A stretch of 64,000 nucleotides of DNA from an uncultured Prevotellaceae bacterium (GTDB lineage: Bacteria; Bacteroidota; Bacteroidia; Bacteroidales; Bacteroidaceae): positions 1 to 64,000 of the forward strand of contig CAMVIM010000017.1 of assembly GCA_947167515.1 (NCBI GenBank), in the 5' to 3' direction. Made by a program: the position numbers and the translations under genes. The notes under the pieces are model-generated. The model did not search any database. It was given only the letters and a program-made list of their open reading frames with translations, and had not been told where the DNA came from. Below, one piece after another: positions 8,431-16,486 of the stretch (within the stretch, counting starts at the first letter, position 1; each line of letters opens with the position of its first letter).

Positions 8431-10443
8431 ATCATGATGATTTCAGCACTGATGGCTGTGGGCACCACTGATGCCAACGCACAGCGAAAGAGCCGTTCTT
8501 CGGCTTCATCTGCCAAGAAGGAGCAGAAATTCGAGTACACAAACGAGCGTTTTGCCGACTTGCAGATGCTCCGCTACAAGGTGGAAGGCTTTGAGCAATT
8601 GACCCTGAAACAGAAGACCTTCATCTACTACCTGCAAGAGGCAGCTCTGTGGGGACGCGACATCCTGTTCGACCAGAACGGGAAATACAACCTGCGCATC
8701 CGCAAGATGCTGGAGGATGCGTATGTGAACTACCAGGGCGACCGCAACAGCGAGAACTTCAAGGCGCTGGAAGTGTATCTGAAGCGCGTATGGTTCAGCA
8801 ATGGCATTCATCACCACTATGGTTGCGAGAAATTCGTGCCAGGCTTCAATCGTCGCTGGCTGCAAGATGCTGCTGTTTGTTCCGATGAAATCGCCAATGT
8901 CATCTTCAACCCCAACGTGATGCAGAAGCGTGTGAATCTGACAGAAGGACAGGACTTGGTGAAGACAAGCGCAAGCAATTACTACGAGGGAGTGACACAG
9001 GCAGAAGCGGAGGAATTTTATGGCAAGCAGAAGGCGGAAGGCGACTCGCTGCACCCTGTGATGTATGGCATGAATTCACGCCTTGTAAAGACAAAAAAAG
9101 GCGAAATCATCGAGAAAAAGTGGACAACCGAGGGCTTGTATGGTGCCGCCCTCAAGAAGATTGTGGAGAACCTGAAACTGGCTCGCCCATACGCCGAGGA
9201 CGAACAACAGCAGAAGGTGATTGACCTGCTGGTGTCTTACTATGAAACGGGCGACCTGAACACCTTCGACCAGTACTCCATCGCTTGGGTGGAGAACACG
9301 GAACCGCTGGTTGACTTCGTGAACGGTTTCATCGAGTGTTATGGCGACCCATTAGGTCTGAAATGTTCGTGGGAGAGCATCGTGAACTTCAAGGATTTGG
9401 AGGCCACGAAGCGTACCGAATTGCTGAGCCAGAACGCACAATGGTTTGAGGATCATTCTCCTGTGGCTCCCGAATTTAAGAAGGAGAAGGTGAAGGGCAT
9501 CTCTGCCAAAGTCATCAAGGCCGCCATCTTGGCTGGCGACCTCTATCCCTCCACTGCCATCGGCATCAACCTGCCCAACAGCGACTGGGTTCGTGCCGAG
9601 CATGGTTCGAAATCGGTGACCATCGGCAACCTGACCGATGCCTACAACAAGGCAGCAAAAGGCAGTGGCATGTTGCAGGAGTTCGCCTACGGACCCGATG
9701 AAATCGCCCTTGTGGAGAAATATGGCGACCTGACCGACGACCTCCACACCGACCTGCACGAATGTCTGGGTCACGGAAGCGGCAAGCTTCTGGAAGGTGT
9801 GGACGGCGACAGCCTGAAGGCTTACGGCAGCACCATCGAGGAGGCACGTGCCGATCTCTTCGCGCTCTACTATCTGGCCGACCCGAAACTGGTGGAGTTG
9901 GGACTGGTGCCGAGCGCCGAGGCATACAAGGCAAGCTATATCGCCCAGATGCAGAATGGGTTGCTGACTCAGCTGGTGCGCATCAATCTGGGCAATAACA
10001 TCGAAGAGGCACACATGCGCAACCGTGCCCTCATCGCACGTTGGGCTTTGGAGCATGGCAAGAAGGACAACGTGATGGAACTGGTGAAGCGCGACGGCAA
10101 GACGTATGTGAAAATCAACGACTACGAGAAGTTACGTGGTCTTTTCGGCGAATTGCTGGCTGAGATTCAGCGCGTGAAATCGACGGGCGACTTCAAGGGT
10201 GCGCAGGCTTTGGTGGAGACATACGGCGTGAAGATTGACCCCGAACTGCACAAGGAGATTCTCGACCGTTACACGAAACTCAATATTGCTCCCTACAAAG
10301 GTTTCATCAATCCTGTTTATACGGCTGTGCGCGATGCACAGGGCAACATCACAGATGTCACCATCTCTTACACAGAAGGGTATGCCGAGCAAATGCTGCG
10401 CTACAGTAAAGACTACAGCGTGTTACCTTTAGTGAATGACTAA
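8386..10443 (+). CDS. Secreted dipeptidyl-peptidase III-like metallopeptidase (M49)
   Basis: A zinc exopeptidase releasing dipeptides. It carries the M49 HExxGH-type motif HECLGH (His458 counted from the ATG at 8386) and the downstream glutamate motif EEARADLFALYYL. From the second start (8413) the N-terminus MKTTFKIMMISALMAVGTTDANAQ is a proper signal peptide, which suggests export to the periplasm. From the first start nine residues are added in front of it. Length (676-685 residues) fits bacterial M49 enzymes. It begins 55 bases after the AraC-type gene in the same direction. With the C10 protease and SusCD it makes a plausible peptide degradation chain (inference). Confidence 0.9.
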   Translation: MKTTFKIYIMKTTFKIMMISALMAVGTTDANAQRKSRSSASSAKKEQKFEYTNERFADLQMLRYKVEGFEQLTLKQKTFIYYLQEAALWGRDILFDQNGKYNLRIRKMLEDAYVNYQGDRNSENFKALEVYLKRVWFSNGIHHHYGCEKFVPGFNRRWLQDAAVCSDEIANVIFNPNVMQKRVNLTEGQDLVKTSASNYYEGVTQAEAEEFYGKQKAEGDSLHPVMYGMNSRLVKTKKGEIIEKKWTTEGLYGAALKKIVENLKLARPYAEDEQQQKVIDLLVSYYETGDLNTFDQYSIAWVENTEPLVDFVNGFIECYGDPLGLKCSWESIVNFKDLEATKRTELLSQNAQWFEDHSPVAPEFKKEKVKGISAKVIKAAILAGDLYPSTAIGINLPNSDWVRAEHGSKSVTIGNLTDAYNKAAKGSGMLQEFAYGPDEIALVEKYGDLTDDLHTDLHECLGHGSGKLLEGVDGDSLKAYGSTIEEARADLFALYYLADPKLVELGLVPSAEAYKASYIAQMQNGLLTQLVRINLGNNIEEAHMRNRALIARWALEHGKKDNVMELVKRDGKTYVKINDYEKLRGLFGELLAEIQRVKSTGDFKGAQALVETYGVKIDPELHKEILDRYTKLNIAPYKGFINPVYTAVRDAQGNITDVTISYTEGYAEQMLRYSKDYSVLPLVND

Positions 10444-10451
10444 AGACCAGT

Positions 10452-11054
10452 ATGGTACAAGACATTATCAACGACATCAAGAAGGAGTTGCGGGCCAGCA
10501 TGAACGGGGTGGCTTCGGCTCATGCGAGGCAGACGGAAGACTACCGCGTGAACTGGGGCGTCGAATTGCCGAGAATAGAGAATATTGCCGATGAAATCGT
10601 CCAAAATGAGGCTGTGCTCCAAGAGGTGGAGGGAAAGAGAGAACTGGCACAGGCATTGTGGAACGAAAGCGTGAGGGAGTGTAAAATTCTGGCCTGCATG
10701 CTGATGCCCACAGAGGCATTTGCCGAGGAGGTGTGCGACATTTGGGCAGAGAGTATTCGCACCGATGAAATCGCCACTTTGTTCTGCCTCTACTTGATGC
10801 CGCGTCTGCCGTATGCCAGCGTGAAGGCCTACCAATGGATGGCAAGCGAGGAACGGATGCTACAGAATTGTGGCTTCTTGACCCTCATCCATCTGATGCG
10901 GAAGTATGAACTGAACGAGGATGCCGAGACGGAGTTTTTGAACCAGGCTGGAGCAAATTTGGAGAACAGATATGCCATAAAGGCGTTGCAGATTTATGCC
11001 TCCCTGAATGAAGATAACGCTCGGAAAGTCAAAAAAGTTGCTGATTATTTGTGA
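10452..11054 (+). CDS. AlkD-like HEAT-repeat DNA alkylation repair protein
   Basis: A 200-residue all-helical cytoplasmic protein resembling the short AlkD-type DNA glycosylases of Bacteroidetes, which excise alkylated purines through a HEAT-repeat scaffold. Visible features are the N-terminal IINDIKKELRASMNG, the segment YRVNWGVELPRIENIADEI and later helical repeats (NESVRECKILACMLM..., ASVKAYQWMASEERMLQNCGFLTLIHLM). It starts 8 bases after the M49 gene stop, so they are probably co-transcribed. Its last codons contain the -33 box of the next gene. Family assignment is by resemblance; activity is not certain. Confidence 0.75.
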   Translation: MVQDIINDIKKELRASMNGVASAHARQTEDYRVNWGVELPRIENIADEIVQNEAVLQEVEGKRELAQALWNESVRECKILACMLMPTEAFAEEVCDIWAESIRTDEIATLFCLYLMPRLPYASVKAYQWMASEERMLQNCGFLTLIHLMRKYELNEDAETEFLNQAGANLENRYAIKALQIYASLNEDNARKVKKVADYL

Positions 11055-11079
11055 CACCCAGAGAAAAGCAGTAAATTTG
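11048..11079 (+). promoter_or_regulatory. Promoter of the Fur-family gene
   Basis: TTTG (11048-11051), a 20-base spacer and TAAATTTG (11072-11079) fit the Bacteroidetes consensus. The ATG follows 21 bases later. The -33 box overlaps the end of the AlkD-like gene. Confidence 0.7.
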
Positions 11080-11100
11080 TAGCCGTATTGTGTTCGTCTC

Positions 11101-11676
11101 ATGAAAAAAGCAACGACAGGCACCTCTTCTGAAGCGGAAACGCCACGCGACATTCTCACCCGCTACATGCAGCAGCAGGAGATGAGAAAGACGCCTGAAC
11201 GGTACGCCATTCTGGACGTGGTGATGCAGATGAAAGGACACAACAGTGCCGACCAGATTCTGGCTATGATGCCTGAGAGTTTCCACGTGAGCCGTGGCAC
11301 TATGTACAGCACATTGGCACTGTTGGTGGAGTGTGGTCTGCTGTTCAATCACCAGATGGAGGGTGCCACATTGTATGAAAGTGCCTACCGGGTGCCCAAC
11401 CACCACCACTACATCTGCACTGGATGCCACAAGATATGGGACTTGAAGGACTCATCGCTGGAGGAAGTGGCATCGAAAGTAAGGACACCGAAGTTCAAGA
11501 AACTGAGAAGCAGCACCTATATTTATGGACTCTGCAATATCTGTCAGGCAAAGCTGGCACGACTGAAGAAAAAGATGGAGAAGGAGAAGGAAGCCAACAT
11601 GACGAGGGAAGAAAAGCGGTTTGCAAGAATCAATGAGGAACTGGCGAAAGCGGCGGAGTGGTTTAAGCAGGGCTAG
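11101..11676 (+). CDS. Fur-family metal- or peroxide-responsive regulator
   Basis: A 191-residue Fur-family repressor. The winged helix covers about residues 20-95 (RKTPERYAILDVVMQMKGHNSADQI; VSRGTMYSTLALLVECGLL). A metal site follows (HHHYICTGCHKIWDL), and a CxxC pair (CNIC) would bind structural zinc. The C-terminal 40 residues are unusually long, charged and helical (KKKMEKEKEANMTREEKRFARINEELAKAAEW). Whether it senses iron, zinc or peroxide cannot be told. It has its own promoter, and purA follows after 85 bases of repetitive DNA. Confidence 0.9.
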   Translation: MKKATTGTSSEAETPRDILTRYMQQQEMRKTPERYAILDVVMQMKGHNSADQILAMMPESFHVSRGTMYSTLALLVECGLLFNHQMEGATLYESAYRVPNHHHYICTGCHKIWDLKDSSLEEVASKVRTPKFKKLRSSTYIYGLCNICQAKLARLKKKMEKEKEANMTREEKRFARINEELAKAAEWFKQG

Positions 11677-11740
11677 AAAGACTCGTATAGCTAGCTAGAT
11701 TGGCCAGAAAGACTAGAAAGGCGAGAAAGCTCAGAAAAAA
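11672..11740 (+). repeat. Degenerate 9-bp tandem repeat between fur-type gene and purA
   Basis: Units of the form nnAGAAAGn recur with a 9-base step (CTAGAAAGA, CCAGAAAGA, CTAGAAAGG, CGAGAAAGC, TCAGAAAAA), interrupted by a GCTAGCTAG stretch. The stop codon of the Fur-family gene is inside the first unit. No -7 box is seen, so purA may be transcribed by read-through. Confidence 0.55.
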
Positions 11741-11761
11741 TAACTAAAAACCAATATAACA

Positions 11762-13030
11762 ATGAAAGTAGATGTACTGTTAGGTCTTCAGTGGGGAGAC
11801 GAAGGTAAAGGTAAGGTGGTGGACGTGTTGACACCACGCTATGATGTAGTAGCCCGTTTCCAAGGAGGCCCTAACGCTGGACACACCCTCGAATTTGAGG
11901 GAGAAAAGTATGTGCTCCGCTCGATTCCATCGGGCATTTTCCAGGGTGATAAGGTAAACATTATCGGTAACGGCGTGGTACTGGCTCCCGACCTCTTCAT
12001 GGACGAAGCGAAAGACCTTGAGAAGAGCGGCCACAACCTGAAGAACCGCCTCCACATCTCGAAGAAGGCGCACCTCATCATGCCCACTCACCGTCTGCTC
12101 GATGCGGCTTACGAGGCAGCCAAGGGCAAGAACAAGGTGGGCACTACGGGCAAGGGCATCGGCCCCACCTACACCGACAAGACGAGCCGTAACGGCCTGC
12201 GTGTGGGCGACATCCTCGATGGATTCGCCGAAAAGTATGCTGCCCACAAGGCTCGCCACGAGGAAATACTGAAGAGCCTCAACTATACCGACTACGACAT
12301 CACCGAGGTGGAGAAGAAATGGATGGAAGGCATTGAATACATCAAGCAGTTCCAACTGGTGGATTCGGAGCATGAAATCAACAACCTGCTGAAACAAGGC
12401 AAGTCGGTTCTCTGCGAGGGTGCCCAAGGCACTATGCTCGACATCGACTTTGGCTCCTATCCCTTCGTCACTTCGTCCAACACCATCTGTGCCGGTGCCT
12501 GCATCGGTCTGGGTGTGGGACCTAACAAGATTGGTGATGTGTTCGGTATCATCAAGGCTTACTGCACTCGCGTGGGTGCGGGTCCATTCCCCACGGAATT
12601 GTTCGATGAAACCGGCCAAAAGATGCGCGACATCGGCCATGAATATGGTGCCGTGACGGGTCGCGAACGCCGTTGTGGCTGGATTGACCTTGTGGCCCTG
12701 AAGTATGCTATCATGGTGAGCGGCGTGACAAAACTCATCATGATGAAGAGCGATGTGCTCGATGACTTCGACACCATCAAGGCTTGCACCGCCTACAAAC
12801 TGAAGGATGGCAGCGTCATCGACTACTTCCCCTACGACATCAGCGACGGTCTCATCGAGCCTGTCTATACCGAACTGCCTGGCTGGAAGACCGACCTCAC
12901 CAAGATGACCTCTGAGGCTGAGTTCCCCAAGGCGTTCTCCGACTACATCGCTTTCCTGGAGAAAGAACTGGAGACACCCATCACCATCGTCAGCGTAGGT
13001 CCCGACCGCGAACAGACGATTGAGCGATAA
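11762..13030 (+). CDS. purA: Adenylosuccinate synthetase
   Basis: Joins IMP and aspartate at the cost of GTP in the first committed step of AMP synthesis (cytoplasm). At 422 residues it has the family length. The N-terminus GLQWGDEGKGK is the diagnostic P-loop-like motif. GTTGKGIGPTYTDK, EGAQGTMLDIDFGSYPFVTSS and GRERRCGWIDLVALKYA are further conserved blocks. It is complete. Confidence 0.98.
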   Translation: MKVDVLLGLQWGDEGKGKVVDVLTPRYDVVARFQGGPNAGHTLEFEGEKYVLRSIPSGIFQGDKVNIIGNGVVLAPDLFMDEAKDLEKSGHNLKNRLHISKKAHLIMPTHRLLDAAYEAAKGKNKVGTTGKGIGPTYTDKTSRNGLRVGDILDGFAEKYAAHKARHEEILKSLNYTDYDITEVEKKWMEGIEYIKQFQLVDSEHEINNLLKQGKSVLCEGAQGTMLDIDFGSYPFVTSSNTICAGACIGLGVGPNKIGDVFGIIKAYCTRVGAGPFPTELFDETGQKMRDIGHEYGAVTGRERRCGWIDLVALKYAIMVSGVTKLIMMKSDVLDDFDTIKACTAYKLKDGSVIDYFPYDISDGLIEPVYTELPGWKTDLTKMTSEAEFPKAFSDYIAFLEKELETPITIVSVGPDREQTIER

Positions 13031-13096
13031 GAACACATCTGCCACTCCGAAAGACTAAAAACCGCGATTTCATCGAAAGAAAACCGCTTTTTCAGC

Positions 13097-14257
13097 ATGA
13101 GACGAACCGTCTTATCCTTCATACTGCTCATCATACTGACGACCTGCTGCACTCACAGAGGACGTCAGTATGATGCTGTTTTGGCGGACATTGACAGTCT
13201 GACGGAGGTGGAGGCCGACAGCGCGAGAAAGCGGCTGGCAGCCCTGAAACCACAGATGGAGGGGGTGAAGGAGAGCACCAGGGCCTACTACGACCTGCTC
13301 TGCGTGAAGGCTGCGGACAAGGCGAAGGTGAAGCACACGTCGGACTCGCTCATCTGCGAGGTGGCTCGCTATTATGAAGCACATCCGAAGAGCGGCCACC
13401 TGCCCGAAGCCTACTACTACGTGGGACGTGCCAACTCCGACATGCAGAACGGAGAGAAAGCCCTGATTTACTTTCAGAAAGCCTTGCTCGAAGACAGCAT
13501 CCACGTGACCACACGGTTGAGGAGCCGAGTCTTTGCGCAGATGGGCTATATCTACCTGAGAAACGGGCTGTTGGAGGATGCCATCAACATGCAGCAACTG
13601 GCTCATTTCTACTGTGAGCAGATAGGCGACACGCTGGGCATGCGATACAGCGCGGAAGACATCGAAACCATCAGGGCCATGAGCAAAGACCTTCCCGTCA
13701 GCGAGTATTCGAAGAATGAGATGCGGGCGAAGGTGCAACGGCTCAACACACTGGTGAAGAACCAGATACTCAGCAGTGAGAACAGCAAATTGCAATCGGA
13801 GAATGAGGAGAAAGAGCATCTGGTGTGGGTCATAGCCCTCTCCGCCGTGGTGGTGGCAGCGGCACTGGTGGCTCTGCTGCTGACACTTCGTCACCGACGG
13901 AAAAAGCAGGACGTTCCTATAGCCCAACGGTTCTACGACAAGGACGTGGACCACCTGCTGACTACACATATATATAATAATAAGGTCTTGAAGACCGCCG
14001 ACTGGCAAGTCATCGAGGAGCGTCTGTTGGCATCGTTCCCCACTTTCCGCGACCGCCTCTATTCCCTCTACAATCTCTCCGAGACGGAATACCACATCTG
14101 TCTGCTCATCAAGGCAGAAGTTTCTCCCTCCAACATGGCCAAACTGATGGCAACAGGCAACAGCACCATCTCGCAGAACCGTCTCCGCATGCAGCAAAAA
14201 GTGTTCAACGGAGAAGGAACAGCGAAAGATTGGGACAAGTTCATCCATTCTTTGTAA
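13097..14257 (+). CDS. Membrane-anchored TPR protein with cytoplasmic LuxR-like HTH
   Basis: A 386-residue protein combining a sensor-like outside part with a DNA-binding inside part. The N-terminus is a signal sequence with a possible lipobox (LILTTC). TPR-type helices follow (about residues 85-185: YYYVGRANSDMQNGEKALIYFQKALLED; AQMGYIYLRNGLLEDAI). A coiled stretch precedes one membrane segment (about 242-262, VWVIALSAVVVAAALVALLL) and a basic stop (RHRRKK). The end (about 328-370, LSETEYHICLLIKAEVSPSNMAKLM) is a LuxR-type HTH. This build is common in Bacteroidetes but poorly characterised. It may regulate the secreted DUF4419/DUF4488 genes that follow. Confidence 0.75.
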   Translation: MRRTVLSFILLIILTTCCTHRGRQYDAVLADIDSLTEVEADSARKRLAALKPQMEGVKESTRAYYDLLCVKAADKAKVKHTSDSLICEVARYYEAHPKSGHLPEAYYYVGRANSDMQNGEKALIYFQKALLEDSIHVTTRLRSRVFAQMGYIYLRNGLLEDAINMQQLAHFYCEQIGDTLGMRYSAEDIETIRAMSKDLPVSEYSKNEMRAKVQRLNTLVKNQILSSENSKLQSENEEKEHLVWVIALSAVVVAAALVALLLTLRHRRKKQDVPIAQRFYDKDVDHLLTTHIYNNKVLKTADWQVIEERLLASFPTFRDRLYSLYNLSETEYHICLLIKAEVSPSNMAKLMATGNSTISQNRLRMQQKVFNGEGTAKDWDKFIHSL

Positions 14258-14287
14258 ACCGAAGACTTTTAGGCGTTTGCAATAGCC

Positions 14288-14347
14288 TTGTGAATTTTTT
14301 GTGAACTATTTTCAGCAGCAGAAACGAATTGTGAACTTTTTGTGAAA
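14288..14347 (+). promoter_or_regulatory. Pair of 19-bp direct repeats upstream of the DUF4419 gene
   Basis: TTGTGAATTTTTTGTGAAC (14288-14306) and TTGTGAACTTTTTGTGAAA (14329-14347) differ at two positions and start 41 bases apart, about four helical turns. Each is itself a doubled TTGTGAA half-site. They lie just upstream of the promoter at 14355-14386, where an activator would bind. Confidence 0.55.
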
Positions 14348-14354
14348 CAGCATT

Positions 14355-14386
14355 CTTGGTGTTCCAGATGGAATGTCATACCTTTG
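14355..14386 (+). promoter_or_regulatory. Promoter of the DUF4419 gene
   Basis: TACCTTTG (14379-14386) with CTTG (14355-14358) 20 bases upstream. This places the transcript start near 14393 and supports the ATG at 14424 over the earlier in-frame codon at 14373. Confidence 0.6.
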
Positions 14387-14423
14387 CAGCAAGAAAAAAA
14401 CATTTCACGAAAAAGTTAGCATC

Positions 14424-15575
14424 ATGAAAAGACTCAAAGTGCTCTTTCTGCTTGCGCTGAGCATCACCGTTTCTTATGCTCAAAACAGCAATGTGATAGC
14501 CCATTCCGAAGGGAGCATCACGTTTGTAGTGGACGAGAAACTTCCCGCCCCTCAACGACACTTCCGCACATACAGCGGAGACAAAGTGGCCGCATACATT
14601 CTTAAAGACGAAGGGATTCCTCAGGAGAAGTGGAAGATTGTGGCTGGCAGTTTCATGGCTGACTCGCTCATTGCCATGGAGAAAGACATCTTCTTCCAGT
14701 GCATGCTGCAAGCCTATGCCGACCACCGCCCCGTCTGCATCTCGCCCGACATGGTGTGGATGCTCATCGGCCAAGGATTCTCCCGCTACGTGAATGCCCA
14801 TGCTGAGGAGATGCGCGAGTTGTTCGTCTCTCACACCGGGCAGTTGGAACTGCAAGTCGAGTCTTCGTCTGATTCCTTGTCAAACGAGACCGACTGGGAA
14901 CGTCTGCTCGACGGCTTTGCCGCACAAATCGACGCACACACCAAGGGGAACATCGCCACCACCCTCATGGCCGACTTCTCAACGACCACCCCTGCCGAAC
15001 GCCTTGCGTCAGAGATTACGCTGATGGAGAGCATGAAGGCTTATTTCAAGTATATGGAGATTTTCGCCTCATGCGGCATCCCCACAGTCACGCTGAAAGG
15101 AACGCCTCAAGACTGGCAGCGTGTGCTTGACAAGACAAGACAGTTGGAGCGATATGATGCCTTGAGGAAATGGACACAAAGCCTTGAACCCATCTTGCAG
15201 GAGTTCATCAACGCCGCCGAAGGCCAACCCAACCAGAAGTTTTGGCAAGGCATGGTGAAGAAACACCGTGTGAAACAACTCGAAGGAGGTAGGTGTGGTG
15301 GCCCGTCCACGCTACTGGACGGCTGGATGCTGAAACTCTTTCCCGACAAGGAAGGCAAAACCCCAAACAAGGTATCGAAAAATAGCCACATGCCTACGGA
15401 ACGTGTACGTGTCGGCTTTAAGCGCAGAATTGTTGACCCCATACAGCGGGCAACCATCAGCGAAACCGACATGGAACTTGTGGCAGGCTTCGTCGGTGTG
15501 GAGATGGATTCCGCCACTGGAGCCATGACTCCCAAGATAGGCTGGATGGTGCGCTTTGCCGACAATCCCGAATGA
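14424..15575 (+). CDS. Secreted DUF4419-domain protein
   Basis: A 383-residue protein with signal peptide MKRLKVLFLLALSITVSYAQ. The rest matches the DUF4419 pattern: a conserved block around CISPDMVWMLIGQGFSRYVNAHAEEMRE, FASCGIPTVTLKGTPQDWQRVLDK and a C-terminal GFVGVEMDSATGAMTPKIGWMV. The domain occurs in bacteria and fungi and has no established function. The start at 14424 is chosen because the open frame before it contains the promoter. It is followed by two more secreted proteins in the same direction (gaps 55 and 13 bases), probably one operon. Confidence 0.75.
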   Translation: MKRLKVLFLLALSITVSYAQNSNVIAHSEGSITFVVDEKLPAPQRHFRTYSGDKVAAYILKDEGIPQEKWKIVAGSFMADSLIAMEKDIFFQCMLQAYADHRPVCISPDMVWMLIGQGFSRYVNAHAEEMRELFVSHTGQLELQVESSSDSLSNETDWERLLDGFAAQIDAHTKGNIATTLMADFSTTTPAERLASEITLMESMKAYFKYMEIFASCGIPTVTLKGTPQDWQRVLDKTRQLERYDALRKWTQSLEPILQEFINAAEGQPNQKFWQGMVKKHRVKQLEGGRCGGPSTLLDGWMLKLFPDKEGKTPNKVSKNSHMPTERVRVGFKRRIVDPIQRATISETDMELVAGFVGVEMDSATGAMTPKIGWMVRFADNPE

Positions 15576-15630
15576 GTTCCGTGTTTCCGATGTATTCATT
15601 TATTTTCACACTCATAAAAATATTCACACA

Positions 15631-16473
15631 ATGAAAACAACCTTTACCCATCTCATGGCCACAGTAGCCATTGCCATTGCGCCTACACTCTGCATGGCAC
15701 AGACCGAAAACCCACGCGGTGTGTACAAACTCACATCGCTCATCGACAAGCATGGCGTCACCATCCAAGCACCGTTCGACCAGTACAAGATATGCACGGA
15801 CAGCGTCACGCTGATGTTCTCTGTGAACGGCAACCACTTCATGCTGGCCAAGAACGACTCCCAAGTGTTCAACTACACAGGCGAAGAACCCGATGCCCAC
15901 AACGCCACCGCTACCCGCATCTTCGACAGCAACGCCGAACACTTCACGCTGAAATGGTGGAGCACCTATCCCAACCACCTCTACTTCCCCAAGAACGACT
16001 GGTGCACCGAGTTCTACGAATCAGGCAAACACTCCGACAACGCCCAAAAGATTCTCGATGCCCTCATGTCGCCCAATGCTTCCCACCCCCAAAACCCCTT
16101 CATCGGCACATGGCGATTCCTCGGCATGATGGACGAACTGCGAGATGTGAAGAAGCAACTGAACGCACTCCGTAAGGATGCCGCCAGAGGCATGAACATC
16201 GGGCATTTCATCTTCACCCCCACACGTGCCATCACCTACAGCAATGGCAGCAGAGGCGGTTCCACCGAATTTATCGCCTATAATGGCAAGAAGAAAATCA
16301 TGATGGGTTCTGGACAGCGATTCCACAAACACAACATCATCTGGCTCTCCAAAGAGTGTTTCGCCATGGAAGTCCACCTCGACGGCTACCGCACCGACTA
16401 CCAAATCTGGGAACGCATACCCGACTCCACACCCCTCTTCAACCGCATCGCCAGCCAGTATGTAGTACACTAA
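15631..16473 (+). CDS. Secreted DUF4488-type protein
   Basis: A 280-residue exported protein with signal peptide ending PTLCMAQ. Two lipocalin-like beta units are visible. The first is PRGVYKLTSLIDKHG...YKICTDSVTLMFSV; the second is NPFIGTWRFLGMMDEL...GHFIFTPTRAITY, a typical DUF4488 block. Function is unknown. It sits between the DUF4419 protein and another secreted protein of unknown family. Confidence 0.65.
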   Translation: MKTTFTHLMATVAIAIAPTLCMAQTENPRGVYKLTSLIDKHGVTIQAPFDQYKICTDSVTLMFSVNGNHFMLAKNDSQVFNYTGEEPDAHNATATRIFDSNAEHFTLKWWSTYPNHLYFPKNDWCTEFYESGKHSDNAQKILDALMSPNASHPQNPFIGTWRFLGMMDELRDVKKQLNALRKDAARGMNIGHFIFTPTRAITYSNGSRGGSTEFIAYNGKKKIMMGSGQRFHKHNIIWLSKECFAMEVHLDGYRTDYQIWERIPDSTPLFNRIASQYVVH

Positions 16474-16486
16474 AAAAAACAGCCCC

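Noticed and set aside
11780-13045. 421-codon open frame antisense to purA
   Set aside because: It mirrors purA codon by codon, has no family motifs and owes its openness to codon bias on the other strand.
13112-14248. 378-codon open frame antisense to the TPR/HTH gene
   Set aside because: Shadow of a gene with clear domains; no promoter or homologous motif.
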